DNA of 64,000 bases from Erigeron canadensis (taxonomy: Eukaryota > Streptophyta > Magnoliopsida > Asterales > Asteraceae): the NCBI RefSeq assembly GCF_010389155.1, contig NC_057768.1, positions 5,516,501 through 5,580,500 on the forward strand. The letters are read 5' to 3'. Shown in pieces: positions 35,476 through 47,800 of the stretch. Below the pieces are notes generated by a model. The model was not told the DNA's origin. It saw nothing but the letters and a program-made list of their open reading frames with translations, and did not search any database. The translations under genes and the position numbers were made by a program. How positions within the stretch are numbered: position 1 is the stretch's first letter; every line of letters starts with the position of its first letter.

Positions 35476-36737
35476 TATAGATATTAAACAAACATGCATA
35501 TATGCAAGACTATGTATGGCTAATGAAGCAGAACTAGATATATTAAAAACTAAAAGAAAAACTCATAGTCGATTACCAACGGCAGAGAATACGTGATTTG
35601 ATAATACATACTCAGAACCTGTGAGACGATCCGAGACACAAGTCTTCTTATTGATATATGGCGATTTAAAAACGGCAGATGGTCTAACTGTCCTTTTTTT
35701 TCAAGTGCTGCTTCGACATTCCCTTCAGTTGACAACTCTCCCAAGTTTTCACGGGGAACCTTTTGTCGACCCAAAGGATATGGTGAACTAAAATCCACCT
35801 GAAATAGAATTTTAAAACTTGGAAATTGATCATTACTTGTCTTCGGCCATGGAAAAGTAACTCTCTTACCACCGGTAGTAAGAAAAAGATGCTCTTCTCA
35901 TTTGACTTTTTTTTATTATATTCTGCAACTTCCTTGTCAACTTGATCAATTACAGCTTCACCATTTTGTATCCACCACTGGCTAAGACATACCCTTTCAG
36001 CCTCAACAGATAGTACTGACTCTTTGGATCCCTCTTTAACACATCCTAATTTGTCCCCTATAATCTTCCCGCAATCAACAAGCTCATCCTTATTACCATG
36101 ATCAGCATCCTTGTCGTTGGAAACATCAACAGACAAGGCTGCAACTTTCACATCACCAACCTTGTTAATACTCTCCTCGATAGCATTGTCAGTGGACACA
36201 TCAACACACAATGCTGCAATATTCACATCATCAACAGCCTCAACTTCATCGGCCTTGGTAACATCGTCGACCTCCATAACATCATCAGCAGTCTTCATTT
36301 CAAACTCCTTCAATTCACAAATTGACTTGACAGCAGTATGATTGGTTGTATGCTCAGAAACATTTTCATCAGAATCAAGGTTAACACCTTCAATGCCGTC
36401 AACCACATCCTCATCTACATGCTTTTCATTTTCATCACCAAATTGATCAATTATAGATGACACTACTCCTGACACAGTCTTCTTCACATCCTCTTCATCC
36501 TCATGAACACAATCAGTCATAGAGAAGATATCACGAAAACGTAGTTTATAACGGTTCAGAATTGGATCCTCATGATACTTTGATAAACCGTCTTTCAAGG
36601 TTCTAAGCAAAAAATTCTAAATTTCCAAGGACTTTTCGATTTTTTCTTCAACAACCTTGTAATAATCCTAAGTATCAACTAAAAAAAAGGTTTAAAAAAA
36701 AGGAACTCATAAATTAGTTAAATACAAATTATAAAAC

Positions 36738-36910
36738 AGAATGTGTTCAACTATAAAACCAAAAACACATTGTGTTCCATAATGAAACCCATTGTGTTCA
36801 ATTAAAAAAGACAATGTGATCTAATAAAAAACTAAAAACAAATGCATATTCAGGGAAAAACACATTGGGTTTCTAAACTGAAACACATTGTGTTCAACAG
36901 AATGTGATCT
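36738..36910. repeat. dispersed ACACATTGTGTTC words in an intron
   Basis: At least four ACATTGTGTTC or close variants occur in 170 bp, separated by AT-rich spacers, in the intron between the 36981-37100 and 35870-36678 exons. Confidence 0.75.
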
Positions 36911-37880
36911 AATATATACCATAAAACTTCAAGTAAATACAACACTGCGGAACCTAAAAGAAAACCAGAACAGAATGTACCTCTCTTACATCAAGTCCTT
37001 CCTCCATTACATCGTCAGCGACATCAAGTTCTTTATTGTGATCCTCTTGAGGCGGCAAATTATCCAACATGCCAAACGACCCCATGTAACATTCTACTCG
37101 CACTACAAGAAAAATGCCTTTTAGAGACATGTTTAGAGTCCTGTTTAGCGACGTCTTTTAAGCTAGAGATGCACTTTGCGACATTAGGTAGGTCGACGCT
37201 AGAAAAAAGTCGCTGATTTTTGCGTCATTACAATGTAAGACGCTAAATTTTGCGATACATATAGAGACGCCACACAATGCGTCGCAAAAGTTTTTAGCGA
37301 CATGATTTTTTTGAATCGCTATTAAAGTCGTTATTTTTCCAGATGTCGCTACCTATGTTGCTATTCATGTCTCTAACCCAAGTTTCTGTTTACTTCTCTA
37401 CATTGAGCAATGATAATATATCAATCTGCCATTTGCATTGCTATTACAAGAATACGGTCAATCAATGCTATATGAGATAATATTATACGATAACACACAA
37501 AAGCTTAAAAATCACATAACATCAAACAAATCTTACACCAATCTTACAACATTCAGAAACATGACAACTTTCAAATAAACAATAAAATGTACATGGCTAC
37601 TCAGAATCCTGCTAGCAACTGCTCACTTGAACCTCCACATTCTTGAGCCAAACTATCTGCGAAGTTGCAAAGAACTAAAAAGTTGACGATTAACCTTACC
37701 AACATCCTGAGCAACCAGCTTACTTAGTTCTTGTGAGATCACCTTTTTAACTTCAAGAGCAACTACCTTTCCAACTTCCTTTCTGACTTCATGAGCAATC
37801 AGCTTTCCAACTTCACAGGAAATGATTGTCCTGATACTCTCACCAAGTGACTCTTGAAATTCTAGCAGTTGATCTAATTT

Positions 37881-39353
37881 TTAAGTTTGCACTTCCTGCG
37901 TAGCTATTAAACTCTTTTGCTCCTCTTGTAGTAGTATTATCTGAGTTTGTTGTAGCTGCAACATCTCTTGAGCATTGACCCAGTTTTGGTTGCTTGAGGA
38001 ATGAGTTGAAGATTCTTCCCTATCAACTCCTTGCAAAATATACTCATCTACCCCGGGTCCACCACCATAAAATCTCTTATTTTTTACTCCAACATGACCA
38101 ATCCACCTTGAATAACCCTTAGACACATTGCCTGACTGGGTATCCAGTAGGTCATCTTCACCATATTTTTCATTGTATAGCTCCTGCATTAAATTAAAAA
38201 GTCAGCAACAGGTCAAAAGGTAAACAACTAGGGAAAATTAACCATTTCATTTCTTGTAATAACAAAGTTCTTGTAACCAAATTTTTATGGGAAACTCCAA
38301 AAAAGTAAACATAAGATTGCCATGGGTAAGTCAGTTTCGACCCAAACGACCCCTACTAGCCTGTTATGACCAGTGATGACCAAAGACATTATAACATGCA
38401 ACAGGATGTTTAAACCTGTTATGCCTAATATGACATATCCAGAACAATATCACTTTTACAACCCTTTTAGACCTATATAAGTTGACTATGATACATCCTA
38501 ATATTTACAAAAAGATACTAAGAAGCCCACTACAACCCATATGACCCGAAACATTATTCTCGCCTATTTACCATTGTCATCTAAAAACCACACCGTAACA
38601 ATACCCAGATATAATCATTCAGACTGTCCTCATACCTCAACCAAATACTCACTCTATAAACAGTCAATCCCAAAGCCAAGTAATTAGAAAATACCCAAAA
38701 ACTATCCTGCAAACATTAATAACACGCAAATACCCATATAAAGATATCTTCAATTAGCAAATAGCAGCAAAGTCACTAGATCTTAATGTATAAACAGTCC
38801 AACCCAAAGTCAGTAGCACCAAATGTTATATGTGACAACATTTGGTGAGATGTGTTTTTGAAAGACCATCTCTATAAAAAGCTTGAAGGCATTATCAATC
38901 ATCTGATACTTGCAAAGACTATCAATGAGGTGCTATTTGAAACAACATTAGGTCTACAGCCGTATTCATCCATCAGCCTAAGTCACTAGAGTCTCTTAAA
39001 GAAGATCTCAGCCTCAAGAATCCTATCTTCGAATATGAGTCCGTCTAAGAGTGTACTAAAAGTGTACACATTTGGTACAATACCTCGTCTAAAGCAAAGG
39101 CCTAAAAGTGAAAAACTGTCATTGGTTCGATGAAGCTGACTACAACACTTAATAGCTATTTTTACATATGTTTGGACAAATAATAATAATAATAATAATA
39201 ATGAAAAAGCATGAATTTTTAAATTTACAACTTAGAAATAACATACCCAAGTTTTTTCCGCTACATCATTAACAAAATTGCCATCCTTCTTCTTTTTGTG
39301 GGTTCGAGAAAAAAGCTCAGCACCAGTAGCTTCTCTACCCAGTTCTTTGTCCT
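37881..39353 (-). pseudogene. Ptta/En-Spm second transposon protein remnant
   Basis: One exon at about 39353-39246 reads DKELGREATGAELFSRTHKK and then DGNFVNDVAEKTW, the motif F.RTHKKKDG.FV....E typical of plant Ptta/En/Spm proteins. A second segment at 38189-37881 reads ELYNEKYGEDDLLD and then IGHVGVKNKRFYGGGPGVDE, ending in a Gln-rich coiled-coil-like tail. Family proteins accompany tnp2 in CACTA elements and are thought to bind subterminal repeats. The upstream part is absent, and the intron region holds a foreign PPR fragment. Confidence 0.65.
38817..39129 (-). pseudogene. captured PPR (Rf-like P-class) gene fragment
   Basis: The minus strand reads RGIVPNVYTFSTLLDGLIFE and DRILEAEIFFKRL, followed by GCRPNVVS and then, with frame changes, DNAFKLF-like and SPNVVTYN-like residues. 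These are consecutive 35-residue pentatricopeptide repeats like those of restorer-of-fertility PPR proteins, which bind organellar RNA. Several stops and a frameshift make it a fragment. It lies between the two Ptta-like segments inside the CACTA element, so it was probably captured. Confidence 0.75.
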
Positions 39354-39441
39354 GTATAATTTGGGAGAGCATTTATTAAAATTTAGATGAAACTATAAAT
39401 AAGCGAAAAACATATAATATATACTAAAACCTAACATATAA

Positions 39442-39720
39442 TGTTAGAAATTCAAAATAGTGCTTAGTTGTATTTTTTTACATTGTTAATTTGTATGTTA
39501 AATATAAGGTTGAGGGGGAGCTTATGTATTTTACTTAAAGTATAAATACCCCTCAAGCCTTAACTTTTTGTAACCTTTTGTCATATTTTACTAATAACAT
39601 TTCCCAAGCTCTCCACACACACATATTTTTCTCTCTCAATACACACACTAACACACACATCCACCATTGTTATACACCTTACTTCCGCACCCGAACACGA
39701 ACGATTTCTGGTATATTACA
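39442..39720 (+). repeat. 5' LTR, 279 bp
   Basis: TGTTAGAAATTC to GGTATATTACA. The core promoter AGTATAAATACCCC is at about 39539-39552. Nearly identical to the 3' LTR. Confidence 0.95.
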
Positions 39721-39722
39721 TG

Positions 39723-39734
39723 TGGTATAAGAGC
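39723..39734 (+). other. tRNA-iMet primer-binding site
   Basis: TGGTATAAGAGC, one base different from TGGTATCAGAGC, which is complementary to the 3' end of plant initiator Met tRNA. It begins 2 nt after the 5' LTR. Confidence 0.9.
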
Positions 39735-40194
39735 AAAACAACAATCAGTTGACGATCCAGAACAAATTCAATACAGATTCGTTGAATTTTTGTTCAAATT
39801 CTTCTTCGTGATCAAAGCAAACTTTTGCCGCCATTTCTGTTCTTCAACAATTTACCTTCAATTATCATTCAATTTTCCAGTTTTTGTTCACAAATACATT
39901 CCAAATCATATTTCAAAACATCCTGTTAAGTTTCAGAATCAAATTCAAAGTTTTGATTAAAAATCAAAATTTTAGAAAATTTGATCAAAATTTGATTTTC
40001 ACAATTAAGTTGATTTGAGATATGGAATTGTTTCTAGGGTTGTGCGCGATCATTTTCTGAGCATTTTGATGTTTGGATCAAATCCTAATTCTCAAAATTA
40101 AGTGAGAATTGACCAATTTTGTATCAAAAACCGACTATTTTGTCTGTTCTGTTTGTATTTGCAGATATACAAAACAATCTCTTTTGGAGGAACT

Positions 40195-40614
40195 AAAACG
40201 ATCTCTTTTAGATCGTTGTAGTTTTTGGCCATTTTGAAGTTAAAACGATCTAATTTAGATCGTTCTAACTTTTGTGATTCAGTGTGAATTGTGTGTTGTG
40301 TGGATCGTGATTCTGAAGTTGTTGTGATTGGGAATCACACACTTCATTGGGTAACTGATCTCCTTGAGATTGGTTTTGCTCAAAAACTTCCAAATCATTG
40401 TGTTACTCTGCCCAAATTTTCAAAGTTTTCATACTTAGAAAATTTTTCACCCAAAATTGTTAAAACGATCTAAATTTAGATCGTTCTAACTTTTCTTTAC
40501 AATTCCACAAAACGATTTCTTTTAGAACGTTTCATTTTTTTTCTTTTTCTTTCTTCTTTCTCCTCCATCACTTAGAAAATTTTTTTTCAAGATTCTTTAC
40601 GATCTTATATCGTT
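40195..40614. repeat. palindrome cluster A, upstream of the gag-like block
   Basis: Five palindromes derived from ACGATCTAAATTTAGATCGT lie at 40195-40218, 40242-40264, 40462-40485, 40509-40532 and 40599-40614. The two at 40242 and 40462 share the following CTAACTTTT. They lie in the leader between the primer-binding site and the first ATG (40722). Spacings are irregular. Confidence 0.9.
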
Positions 40615-40721
40615 CTAGTTTCATTTTTGTTTCATTTACTAATTCAAGTTTTTTATAAAATTCAAAATTTAAAAATAAAAAAAAATATATTCTTTTTCAA
40701 GTTGTAATTCAATCATTTCAA

Positions 40722-42633
40722 ATGACAACAATCAACATCAATTCAGACATTTCATCTAGAGAGGTACAATTTTTTACTCAAACTGACTACTTGTCTCTTC
40801 AAACAACTGCTGATACTTTGACAAAGCAAAATGTTACTTTGAAAACAAATTTGAACATAGCTAAACAAGAGTTTGATAAACTTAATGAAGATTTTTCTCA
40901 ACTCTCAATAGCTCATGATGCTCTCAAAGTTAACTATGACTCTTTGAAAGAAATGCATTTGTCAAGTAACAGTTCTCAAGTTGTTTCACCCAATGCCATT
41001 TAATCAATAAATGTCAAGACCTTGAAAAGACTATCCATTCACTCAAGCAAACCATTGAGACCTTACAGCTTGAGAAAACCAATGAATGGATAAGAGCAAA
41101 TGCAAGACAAGCAGATGTTGAGTTTCTCACAAACAAAATGAAAGATATGAGACCAAATTGTGAAAAACATGAAAGACAGATTTCTGACTTAAACAGTTCT
41201 TGTTTTCTCAAAGGAGTTGAAATTGAAACTCTTCAAAAACAAATTGAGGATTTGAAAGCAAACATTTTGTTCTACAAAGAGAAAATCTACAAAATAGAAC
41301 AAAATCCTTTTTTGGATTTCACGTCTTATTACAATAAATCAAAGATTGATAGATCATAACTTCTTTTTGGTTTAGGTTGTGAGAATCCAGCACATTTAGA
41401 GAAAATTCAAAAAGAAGATCTTGGTGCTTTGTATGATGAAAAATTTCTTCGCCTTGGCATGATTCAAGAATTCATCAGACCATCTGAGGATGACTTTGAG
41501 TCAGATGATGTTGAAAGACCAAAACCAATTCAAATAAACATTGATTATGTTGATCTTAATGATACTTACAAGAAAACTCATAACAGATCAATTTATGAGT
41601 TAGAAGAAATAGACAACATTTCAGTGAAAGAAAATGAGTCTCAACAAGTGTCTTCACAATCAATTTCTCATAGAGCTTATATTCCAACTACCATATTGGA
41701 AAAAGAAATTGAAAACCTAAAACAAAAAATTGAGTCTCAACAAAAGGTCATTGAATATCTGAAAACTCAAGATTATTCCCCAAAGGTAAGTGAGACCACC
41801 CCTACCCATATGATGACTAATCATAATTCTGATGATTTCTCCACTCCATCCAACGGGAGTGAGAATTCTAAAAAAGTACTGCAGGATGATAGCATCTCTT
41901 CTCAAGAAATTCAAGATATGTCCACAACAATGTTATCATCATTTTCCAAGATTGAAGAGAAAATTCAAGCTTTGAAGGTTAAACGTCTTTCTTCTGTCAA
42001 GAAGGTACTTTCTTTTGAAACCCCTGTGATCACACTTAATGACCAAAGTAAAGTGACTTTAGAGCATAAAATTGAGATTCCTGAAAATCTTAAGGCTAAA
42101 GCAAAAGCATTGATTGAAAAGATGACTACCAAAACTGGTTCTCAACCAAAAAGTCAATCAAAAATTGAAAAAGAAGTTAAACAACTTTCTTTCAAAAAGC
42201 CTAAAGTTGAACCAAAGAAGGAATCTAAATCTAAGATTGCTCCAACTTCATTTTACTCACCCAAAAGTCAGCTTGCACCAGCTTTCAAAGGTAAGAACAC
42301 CATTAAGGTTCATGTTTCATCTGTTTCTAGAACCTCTGCTCTTAAAACTATCTCTAAACATAGTTCAATATCCAAGATGTCAAAAACTAATCAAGTTTTC
42401 CTCACAAAAGAAACATCCAAGGGTATAACTAATTATAGGGATCAGTATGGTTGGTTCACTGTTAAAACTCCAAAAAAACAGAATCCCAAATCTTCAAACA
42501 ATAAAAAAAAAATCACCATCAAGTGAAAAGTTCAATTAGTAAACCTCTTGTTAGTAAACCTCATTTGTATACCATGACCAATTTTTCTAACCCAAAAGGA
42601 CCCATTCAACAGTGGGTACCGAGAACAACTTAA
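40722..42633 (+). pseudogene. gag-like coiled-coil polyprotein remnant
   Basis: Frames at 40722-41003, 41138-41359 and 41429-42526 join through frameshifts into one block. The N-terminal half is coiled-coil (TADTLTKQNVTLKTNLNIAK, IETLQKQIEDLKANILFYKE, EKEIENLKQKIESQQKVIEY). The C-terminal half is Lys/Ser rich (KPKVEPKKESKSKIAP). After a shift in the A-run at 42502-42511 the frame continues to MTNFSNPKGPIQQWVPRTT and stop at 42631. GP....WVP is the spacer motif that precedes protease in plant copia elements, so gag is followed directly by non-pol sequence. No CCHC zinc knuckle was found. Confidence 0.7.
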
Positions 42634-43690
42634 TTTTGTTTGTTGTAGGTAATAAAGGTCTGTGTTACGTATTTCCACTTTGGAAGATATTCAACACATG
42701 ATCCTGAAATGAGTTTTTGTTCAAAGAAACCATCTCAAATAAGTGCTCATTACCAATACGCTTACTTGCCTCTGCATGTTTAGTAAAAAACCCTCCATCT
42801 CTCTAATTTCATTCATTATCTGTCAAACATTGATGCTATGCTTACGTGCAATATGTTTTATATCATGCAATGTTTGCAGGGGAGAGAAAGGATAATTCAT
42901 GAATCGAGGGGGAGTTGTGTATTTGCACTATTTGATTAGAAACTCATTGTTATTTTAGAAAAACTAAATATAAAATTTGAAAATTTAAAATTCATAAAAA
43001 TATTTTTTGTTTGTTTTGTTTTGTTTTGTTTATTATTGTTTTAAATTATGTTATATGAAAAAGCCCAAAAACAATTGAGCTCAATACCAATTTAATCCAT
43101 ACCCGACCCAGATAACCAAACCCGATCCAGTCAGCCTGACCCGACCCATTTTCCTTTTCTTTCTCTTTAAGGAGGGAAAAACCATTCTTTTTCTTCTTCT
43201 TATCTAAATCACATATGCCCGTAAAACTAACACTCTCACACAAAATCATCATAAAATTTTTTGTTGCTGATCATCAAAAAGAAGTTAAGGGTTTTGTTTC
43301 AAATCATTCTGTGATCATTTCTTTCCATAACATCATCTAATTTCAATCACATCCACAGGTAATATTTCGAATTGAATGTAGATCTCATTTATTCAATTTT
43401 TCTTGAATTTCTCATTTCTGTTAGTGATTCTGTGTTGACAGTGTGAATTAGAAGCATGTTTAGGATATATGTAAATGATTATTACATGTTTAAATGCTTT
43501 ATTTGATGTTTTTGAAAATTCAAAAACCCTTCCCCCCTGTTCTTGCGAAAAAATGATCAGAGTATGTTTTTTGCATTATTCAAATGTTATGCCATGCTCA
43601 AATTTCAGTTTGATCCATTGAATGTGAATTTAGATGTATGTTTGGCTAACTGAAATAGTGTTTGGCAAAGATATTTCATTTTAGAGTTGT
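42634..43690 (+). other. spacer with gene-leader-like sequence inside the LTR element
   Basis: No pol domain. It contains a TTTTG repeat at 43005-43034 and a patch rich in ACCCGACCC-type words (43100-43148). A leader-like segment at 43150-43365 ends in CACAGGTAATAT, a donor-like site. It may be an internal promoter/leader for the late ORF or a captured fragment. Confidence 0.4.
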
Positions 43691-43698
43691 TTGATTCT

Positions 43699-44389
43699 AA
43701 AATGATCTAAATTTAGATCGTTTTGATTTCTAAACGACTTGGAAGTAAAATAAGTTTACCATTCACCTTTCCTGTTCACCTTTCATGTTAATTCATTGTT
43801 AATCCCTTGAGACTGAGACCAAAACGATCTAATTTGGATCGTTTTTGGGTCTGATCGCTGTGTGGTTTGAAAGTGTGTTTGGAATTCAATTGATGGGTAA
43901 TTGAATTCTTATGAATTCGGTTTGCTCAAATCTGATACTTTTAAATGTAAAGAGAGATCATGTATTTGATGTCACTTTATGTTTTCAAAAATGAAGTGAA
44001 GTTTTTCTTAAAAGTTTTAAAACGATCTAAATTAGATCGTTTCATTTTTCTTCACTTCAAAAGTTTTTTTTAAACTGACAAAACCTAAAACGATCTCTTA
44101 GATCGTTTTACTTTTTCTTTCCCATACTTAACATTTTTTTTCTCTCTCTCATGAGAAACTTAAAACGATCTCTTTCCTTTTTCCATACTTAAACTTTTTC
44201 TCAAATAAAGGTTTAAAACGATCCAATTTTAGATCGTTTCATCTTCATTTATCCATACTTCAATTTTTTTTCAATCTAAAGTTTTCAAGACGATCTAAAT
44301 TTAGATCGTTTCATTTCTTCAACTAAGTTTAACTTAGAACGATCTAATTTAGATCGTTCTGATTTTCTATACCTAAATTTAGATCGTTT
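43699..44389. repeat. palindrome cluster B, upstream of the late ORF
   Basis: Seven full palindromes related to ACGATCTAAATTTAGATCGT lie at 43699-43724, 43821-43844, 44019-44042, 44087-44109, 44215-44239, 44290-44309 and 44337-44359, with half sites at 44162 and 44373. Many are followed by TCATTT or TTCATC. Loop lengths vary (ATCTCTTAGAT, ATCTAAATTAGAT, ATCCAATTTTAGAT) while both arms keep the complementary ACGATC/GATCGT core. Confidence 0.92.
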
Positions 44390-44490
44390 CATTTCTTTTC
44401 AAAATTTTTATTTTCCTTTTATTCTTGTGTGGTGTGACAAATTGCTTTGTATGATCATATAATTGTTATATATTTTGGAATACGAGGAAT

Positions 44491-44732
44491 CGAACGCCTT
44501 TGTGTACTTCCTTATTATTCTCAAATATATCATACTTATATGATTATATCTTATTTTCAAAGTTCTATACATATCAAAGTATATAAGAGTACAAAGAACT
44601 GATCGCCTTTGTGAACTTCTTTGTAAATTTATATATGGAAAATATGTGTTTAACTATTCTGTGTTTATTTTATCATTACAAATAATTTATAAAGGATACA
44701 CTGAGTTGATCGCCTTTGTGAACCTCTTTGTA
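44491..44732 (+). repeat. about 110-bp leader tandem repeat, three copies
   Basis: CGAACGCCTTTGTGTACTTC at 44491, GATCGCCTTTGTGAACTTCT at 44601 and GATCGCCTTTGTGAACCTCT at 44708, spaced 110 and 107 bp. Two equivalent copies lie in the leader of the homologous minus-strand ORF (23654-23790). Confidence 0.8.
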
Positions 44733-44837
44733 TCTTATATAACTTGTTTGTGTGAACCTTGTTATTTGCTATTCAAATATTATTTTTCTGTGTGTGTTAA
44801 AAGTTTTATGTCTTAAAATCAGAAAAATATAAAAATA

Positions 44838-47800
44838 ATGGATCATCAAAGAGATTGGACATGATGAAGAGATTGCCATTAATGAATCAATTGAAGAAAT
44901 TCTCACAGCCAGAAATTCCATCAATATGAGAAATAATAGATATCTGAATGATCATTTCAATGCTCCCGGCTTTCCAATCATTTCAGCAATCTTTCACAAT
45001 CATCCTCTTACTCATGCTCTCACAGTAGATGTTGATCTTGCTGAATCACATTTATTTGATATGTGGAGATCTATTATCTTTGTGCAACCACAAGATCCAT
45101 CTTCTTCAAGGACTAAAGCCAAAGTTAAATCTCCAAAACTTCGTCGACAAGGCCATTTTCAATTTGAACTTCGTTCTGGAGAGACCACATGGGAGAAATG
45201 AGAGAAATGATTATGATACATTTGAGTCAAATGAAGTAATGTTTGCTGCCTTGATATCACTTGGCTATGACGGTCCTTTGACAAAAACAACTGATTTCAA
45301 GCTGAAGAAGTTACCAAGAATTTGGTACTATGTGTTTTCTGTTCTCAGCAACTGTTTTCATCCATATACAAGAGGAATGGATAACCTGACCCAGTCAATG
45401 TTGTACATATTCTATGGGTTTGTGTTCAATCAACACTACGACATTGCTCAACTTCTTTGGGATCAACTGATAGTAGTAGTCAATGGAAAGATATCCGCTC
45501 CCAAGAAGTATATTCCTTTCATAAGATTTCTCTCAGCAATTGTTCGCAGTATAATCAGGAACAAGAAGCATATTCCAAGACTTCTTGAAACAGGGAAATT
45601 TGTTACTCATCCTTTCAAGTTTGTTAGAGACTCTGGTATTCCTAACTATTCTTATCTGATTCCATCATTTTTACTTGATATGGTTCCTGATTCTGATGAT
45701 GCCAAGAAGGCATACTTGGACTGGATTAGAACAACTCTGGGACCGGAAAGCCTCCCGGTTCCTACCCAAGTTGTGCATAGGTTGCCAAGTGAAGGGTCTA
45801 AGAGGAAAAGAAAAGAGAGTGAGGGTCAATCCAGTTCAGGTAGACCAAAGAGTAAGAAACAGAAAGGTGAAATGTTTGTGTTAAAGTTAAGTAAGAAAGT
45901 GCATCAACAGAAGAAGAAGAAGGGAAGTTCTTCAAAGAAAAAGCAGTTGAAAAGAAAAACACCAGCTGAACCTTCTTCTCCTACATCTTCTGAGAATACT
46001 ATCTCTGAGTCTGGGACTCCAAGACCTATCCAAACACCACCTCCTAAAACTTTAAATATCAGAAGATCACCATCACCAAGAACACCATCACCACAAAGAC
46101 ATTCATCACCATTTCAATCAACACCACTTCTAGAAATCATCACCCCTGAACCCCCAGCAATGCCTCAATCACAAACAATTCCAACTCATATTCCTTCATC
46201 AACAATATCTACAACTGTTTTACTATCTCCTCCACCGACATACCTTCAAGGCCGCAAGAAGTCCATTCCTGTTCATATCAAAAAGAAAACATTCAAAAGA
46301 TCTCGCTTTGAGTTTGATCGTTTTTCACAAGCTGAACTAGAAGATGTGGTTGTTTCTGATATTGATTCATCTGATAATGATGCCAATCAGTTTGCTGATG
46401 ATGTCATGGACATCCCGGAGGAACAAGGTGGAAATGAGGGAGGAGTCGAAAATGTTAGAGAGGATGAGAGGTCCGGGCTAGGTATAAGGCAAAAAGAAAA
46501 CGTTGGCCTTCCATTAGTCCAAACCACATATACTCGCCGGGTTCGACCTAGGTTAGAAGACAAGAGCTCCCAACTCTTGCAAGGTCAAACCTCCTCTAGC
46601 TATTCGGAAGTCTCTCAACAGATTGACGTCTCATTTCAGCATGGGCCAAATCCACGTAATCCATCCCAGTCTCTGAAAGTCTCTTTCAGAGACTGTGGAT
46701 GTTGAAGATAAAGAGACATCTGCCCCTCTCTTGCCTATCGTTTCTGCACGTTTGTCTAGAACCCCTAGGACACTTACACCGATTGTTGTACCATTTGCAC
46801 ATCTAAGTGATGCTGCCGGAACAAACATAGAGAGCTCGGCTTCTGTGCCCTCTCGAGGATTGTTTGGAAGTCCTTCCATTGCTAACATTATGCCAGCTTT
46901 GAACGAAGGCACCCGTGTAGCTGAATTGGCTCAGCGATAGTTTGAACTCTCTCGAGCTCGAGCAGTTGCTGCGGCTATTCGTGCTTTGGGTTTAACGGTT
47001 GATCTAAGTGACACCGGTGTTATGTTTGTCCACTTTCCAAAAGATTCTGGTTGTGAAGCCGAATCATCAACTGTTGTTCAAACACTTGAACCAACAGGAA
47101 ATCCTGTGACAGTTATGATGTCGTCAGGTCACTCAGTAGAACCACTTGGAACTACTGATGTGCCAGTTTCTGTTACTCCTGATACTCCGATCTCTGAATC
47201 TCAAGTTGTTGTGACACTATCACCGATTGTTCGTAATTTAGTGACTCATTTGGTTGAAGGAATTGAACAAGGTCAAGATAGTATATTACGTGCTTCAAGA
47301 TACACTATTACTGGTAAACTTCCCATGGCTCAAACCAGTTCATCACCACGTAGATTGCTTACTGGTGGTACACTTAGAATTGGTTCATCTGTTGTTACTC
47401 CAATTTCTCCACCTCCATCTAGACCAACACCTTCTACACCTCATATTTCAACTGTTACAACTGTTATTCCTTTGTCTTCTCAACCAATCATATCAACACC
47501 ACCGATTATTCAATCATCCCCAATTACATCACCAACACCCCTAGAAATTCCAGCTTCACCAACATCAATATCTACCACAACTATTCCAATTCAACAATCA
47601 TTCCTTGATCCTGATTCTCCTGATTATTCTTCAAGTTCTTCATCTTCGTCAGAATCTGTGATGCTTATCTGAATGACTATACTGCTAGTCGGCTTCATGA
47701 AAGTGGTATATCCACTGATACTCTCATTATGGCAGTACTTCGTAGATTAAGATCTGAAGAGCCTAATCTGAACCCACCAAAGAAAGCCATATGTCATTCA

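Noticed and set aside
33423..36910. Possible CRISPR-like spaced repeats
   Set aside because: Units are tandem or irregular, spacers are not unique, and the genome is a plant's.
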